Of a stretch of DNA of 25,095 bases, positions 23,480-25,095 are shown piece after piece (position 1 is the stretch's first letter; every line of letters starts with the position of its first letter). A program made the translations under genes and the position numbers. Location: positions 1-25,095 of the forward strand of contig JAFDIG010000004.1 of assembly GCA_019308145.1 (NCBI GenBank). The letters are read 5' to 3'. The notes under the pieces were generated by a model that was not told where the DNA came from, did no database searches, and saw only the letters and a list, made by a program, of their open reading frames with translations. The DNA comes from Deltaproteobacteria bacterium (GTDB lineage: Bacteria; Desulfobacterota; JAFDIG01).

Positions 23480-25053
23480 TTGCCTTTGATCCATATTTCA
23501 TTATCATGGATAGTAGTTTTGATAATATCCCTTGTTATAGGGGTGATTGTTGGTTATTTTTTCAGAAAAAAGTGGTTTGAGAAACGTATAGCTGATGCAG
23601 AGAATATTGCTTCAAAGATTATAAGCGAAGCAGAAAAAAAGGCGGAAATCCTAAAAAGAGAGGCATTGCTTCAGGCTAAAGATAAACTTTACCAGAGCAA
23701 GGCTGAATTTGAAAAAGAGACCGCAGAAAGGAGGGCAGAACTTCAAAAACTTGAAAAAAGATTGCTTTTAAGAGAAGAAAATATAGATAAAAAGGTAAAC
23801 ATGCTGGACAACAAAGAGATTGAGTTAAATCAAAAGGAGAAAAATCTTCTCTTAAAAGAAAAAGAGATTAATGATAAGGAAAAGAAATACAATGAACTTT
23901 TGGAAATAGAAAAAGCTCGTCTTGAAAAGATAGCAAATTTAACCAAAGAAGAAGCAAAAAAGATGCTCATGGAATCAATTGAAAGTGAAGTAAAACATGA
24001 AATGGCTAAAAAGATAAAAGAGATGGAGGATGAAGCAAGAGAGACAGCTGATAAAAAAGCCAAGGATATTATAAGCTTAGCTATTCAGAGATATGCAGGT
24101 GATTATGTTCCGACAAAACAGTATCTGTTGTTACTCTTCCTAATGATGAGATGAAGGGAAGAATAATCGGGCGTGAGGGTCGTAATATCAGAGCTATTGA
24201 GTCTGCTACAGGTGTAGATCTTATTATAGATGATACACCTGAATCTGTGATACTTTCTGCTTTTAACCCTGTTAGAAGAGAGATAGCTCGTATTTCCCTT
24301 GAAAAATTAATAGCAGATGGCAGGATTCATCCAGCAAGGATAGAGGAAGTAGTTGCTAAAACATCACAGGAGATTGAGGAGAGAATAAGGGAATTGGGTG
24401 AACAGGCAACATTTGATGTTGGGGTTCATGATCTTCATCCTGAATTAGTAAAGCTTGTCGGAAGACTTTATTACAGGAGCAGTTTTGCTCAAAATGTTTA
24501 TCAACACTCGATTGAGGTGGCTTTCCTTTGTGGAATTATAGCATCAGAGCTAAAACTTGATGTGAAACTTGCGAAAAGGGCAGGGCTTTTGCATGATATA
24601 GGCAAAGCAGTGGATCATGAGGTCGAAGGCTCTCATGCTATCATTGGAGCAGAGTTAGCAAGGAAATATAATGAATCGCCTGAGGTAATTCATGCAATAG
24701 CTGCTCATCATGAGGATGAGAATCCTTCAACAGCTTTGGCAGTAATCTTGCAGGCAGCTGATGCACTCTCTGGTGCACGTCCTGGCGCAAGGAGAGAGAT
24801 GCTGGAAACATATTTAAAACGCCTTGAAGATCTTGAACATATAGCGAATTCTTTTGAAGGGGTTGATAAATCTTATGCTATTCAGGCAGGTCGTGAAATC
24901 AGAGTTATGGTTAATAATGAACGAATTTCAGATGAGGAGAGTGTGGTGCTTTGTAGGGACATTGCTAAAAAGATAGAACAAGAACTAACATATCCAGGAC
25001 AGATTAAAGTTACTGTTATAAGGGAAACCCGGGCAGTGGAAATAGCAAAATAG
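23480..25053 (+). CDS. rny: Ribonuclease Y, interrupted by a one-base frameshift
   Basis: RNase Y is a membrane-anchored endonuclease that starts mRNA decay. A transmembrane helix (9-28) leads to a long coiled coil (about 35-200), then a KH domain (GREGRNIRAIE near 232) and an HD domain (LLHDIGKA near 370). The frame breaks near 24107-24110: as written it runs to a false stop at 24152-24154, while the KH and HD part reads on in the next frame from 24110. One extra T after 24109 restores GDYVSDKTVSVVTLPNDEMK and a 524-residue protein, the normal length. The start is a TTG at 23480 behind a perfect AAGGAGGTGAT; a TTG at 23486 is also possible. Without the missing base the product would be a membrane coiled coil with no catalytic domain. 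ymdB follows after 10 nt. Confidence 0.93.
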
Positions 25054-25063
25054 GGAGAATAAT

Positions 25064-25095
25064 TTGAGGATTTTATTTATTGGTGATATTATTGG
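25064..25095 (+). CDS. ymdB: YmdB-type metallophosphoesterase, first codons only
   Basis: The partial frame reads MRILFIGDIIG, the typical N-terminus of YmdB cyclic-nucleotide phosphodiesterases (PF13277), with the metal-binding aspartate in GDI. The TTG start has GGGAG six bases upstream. The call also rests on the known rny-ymdB order. Only 32 nt are in the window. Confidence 0.75.
   Translation, partial: MRILFIGDII

Noticed and set aside
24151..25053. Independent KH-HD protein starting at the ATG at 24151
   Set aside because: It lacks a ribosome site, and a single added base joins it to the upstream half as a normal-length RNase Y.

Overview
The window is about 25 kb of AT-rich bacterial chromosome, densely coded, with no rRNA, tRNA, CRISPR array, phage gene or transposase that I can see. 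Two conserved gene orders suggest a relative of the Desulfobacterota (former Deltaproteobacteria): ftsH-folP-cdaA-ybbR-glmM, and zapB-zapA-6S RNA-rny-ymdB. That lineage assignment is an inference from synteny and protein style, and no marker gene here settles it.

Region 1 (1-6789, minus strand) holds housekeeping genes: a DUF362 ferredoxin protein, the FtsH protease with tandem promoters and a structured leader, then folP, cdaA (c-di-AMP synthase), ybbR (CdaA partner) and the start of glmM. cdaA and ybbR overlap by 4 nt and folP and cdaA by 1 nt. ybbR carries a one-base frameshift near its 3' end.

Region 2 (7013-13735, plus strand) looks like one transcription unit of five genes: a TMTC-like membrane glycosyltransferase fused to TPRs, a second GT-C (family 39-like) glycosyltransferase, UDP-GlcNAc 2-epimerase (wecB), prepilin peptidase (pilD) and a sensor histidine kinase without a partner regulator. 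The mix suggests envelope glycan or glycoprotein synthesis together with type IV pilin maturation.

Region 3 (13969-19536) is a mixed block: a soluble TPR protein, a small membrane protein of unknown function, a LexA/CI-like self-cleaving repressor with a leaderless promoter and internal palindrome, a secreted Ig-like protein, and a crotonase whose promoter sits within an 11-bp inverted repeat.

Region 4 (19896-25095, plus strand) carries an NAD-dependent sugar epimerase, prfB with its programmed +1 frameshift, a ZapB-like coiled coil, zapA, the 6S RNA gene, RNase Y (split by a one-base frameshift) and the first codons of ymdB.

I did not find a clearly new multi-gene system. The observations most worth checking are a dispersed 40-nt RNA hairpin upstream of ftsH and the TPR gene whose base changes keep pairing only on the minus strand; the two probable single-base indels in ybbR and rny; the candidate operators; and the unexplained 500-nt structured stretch between 6S RNA and rny.
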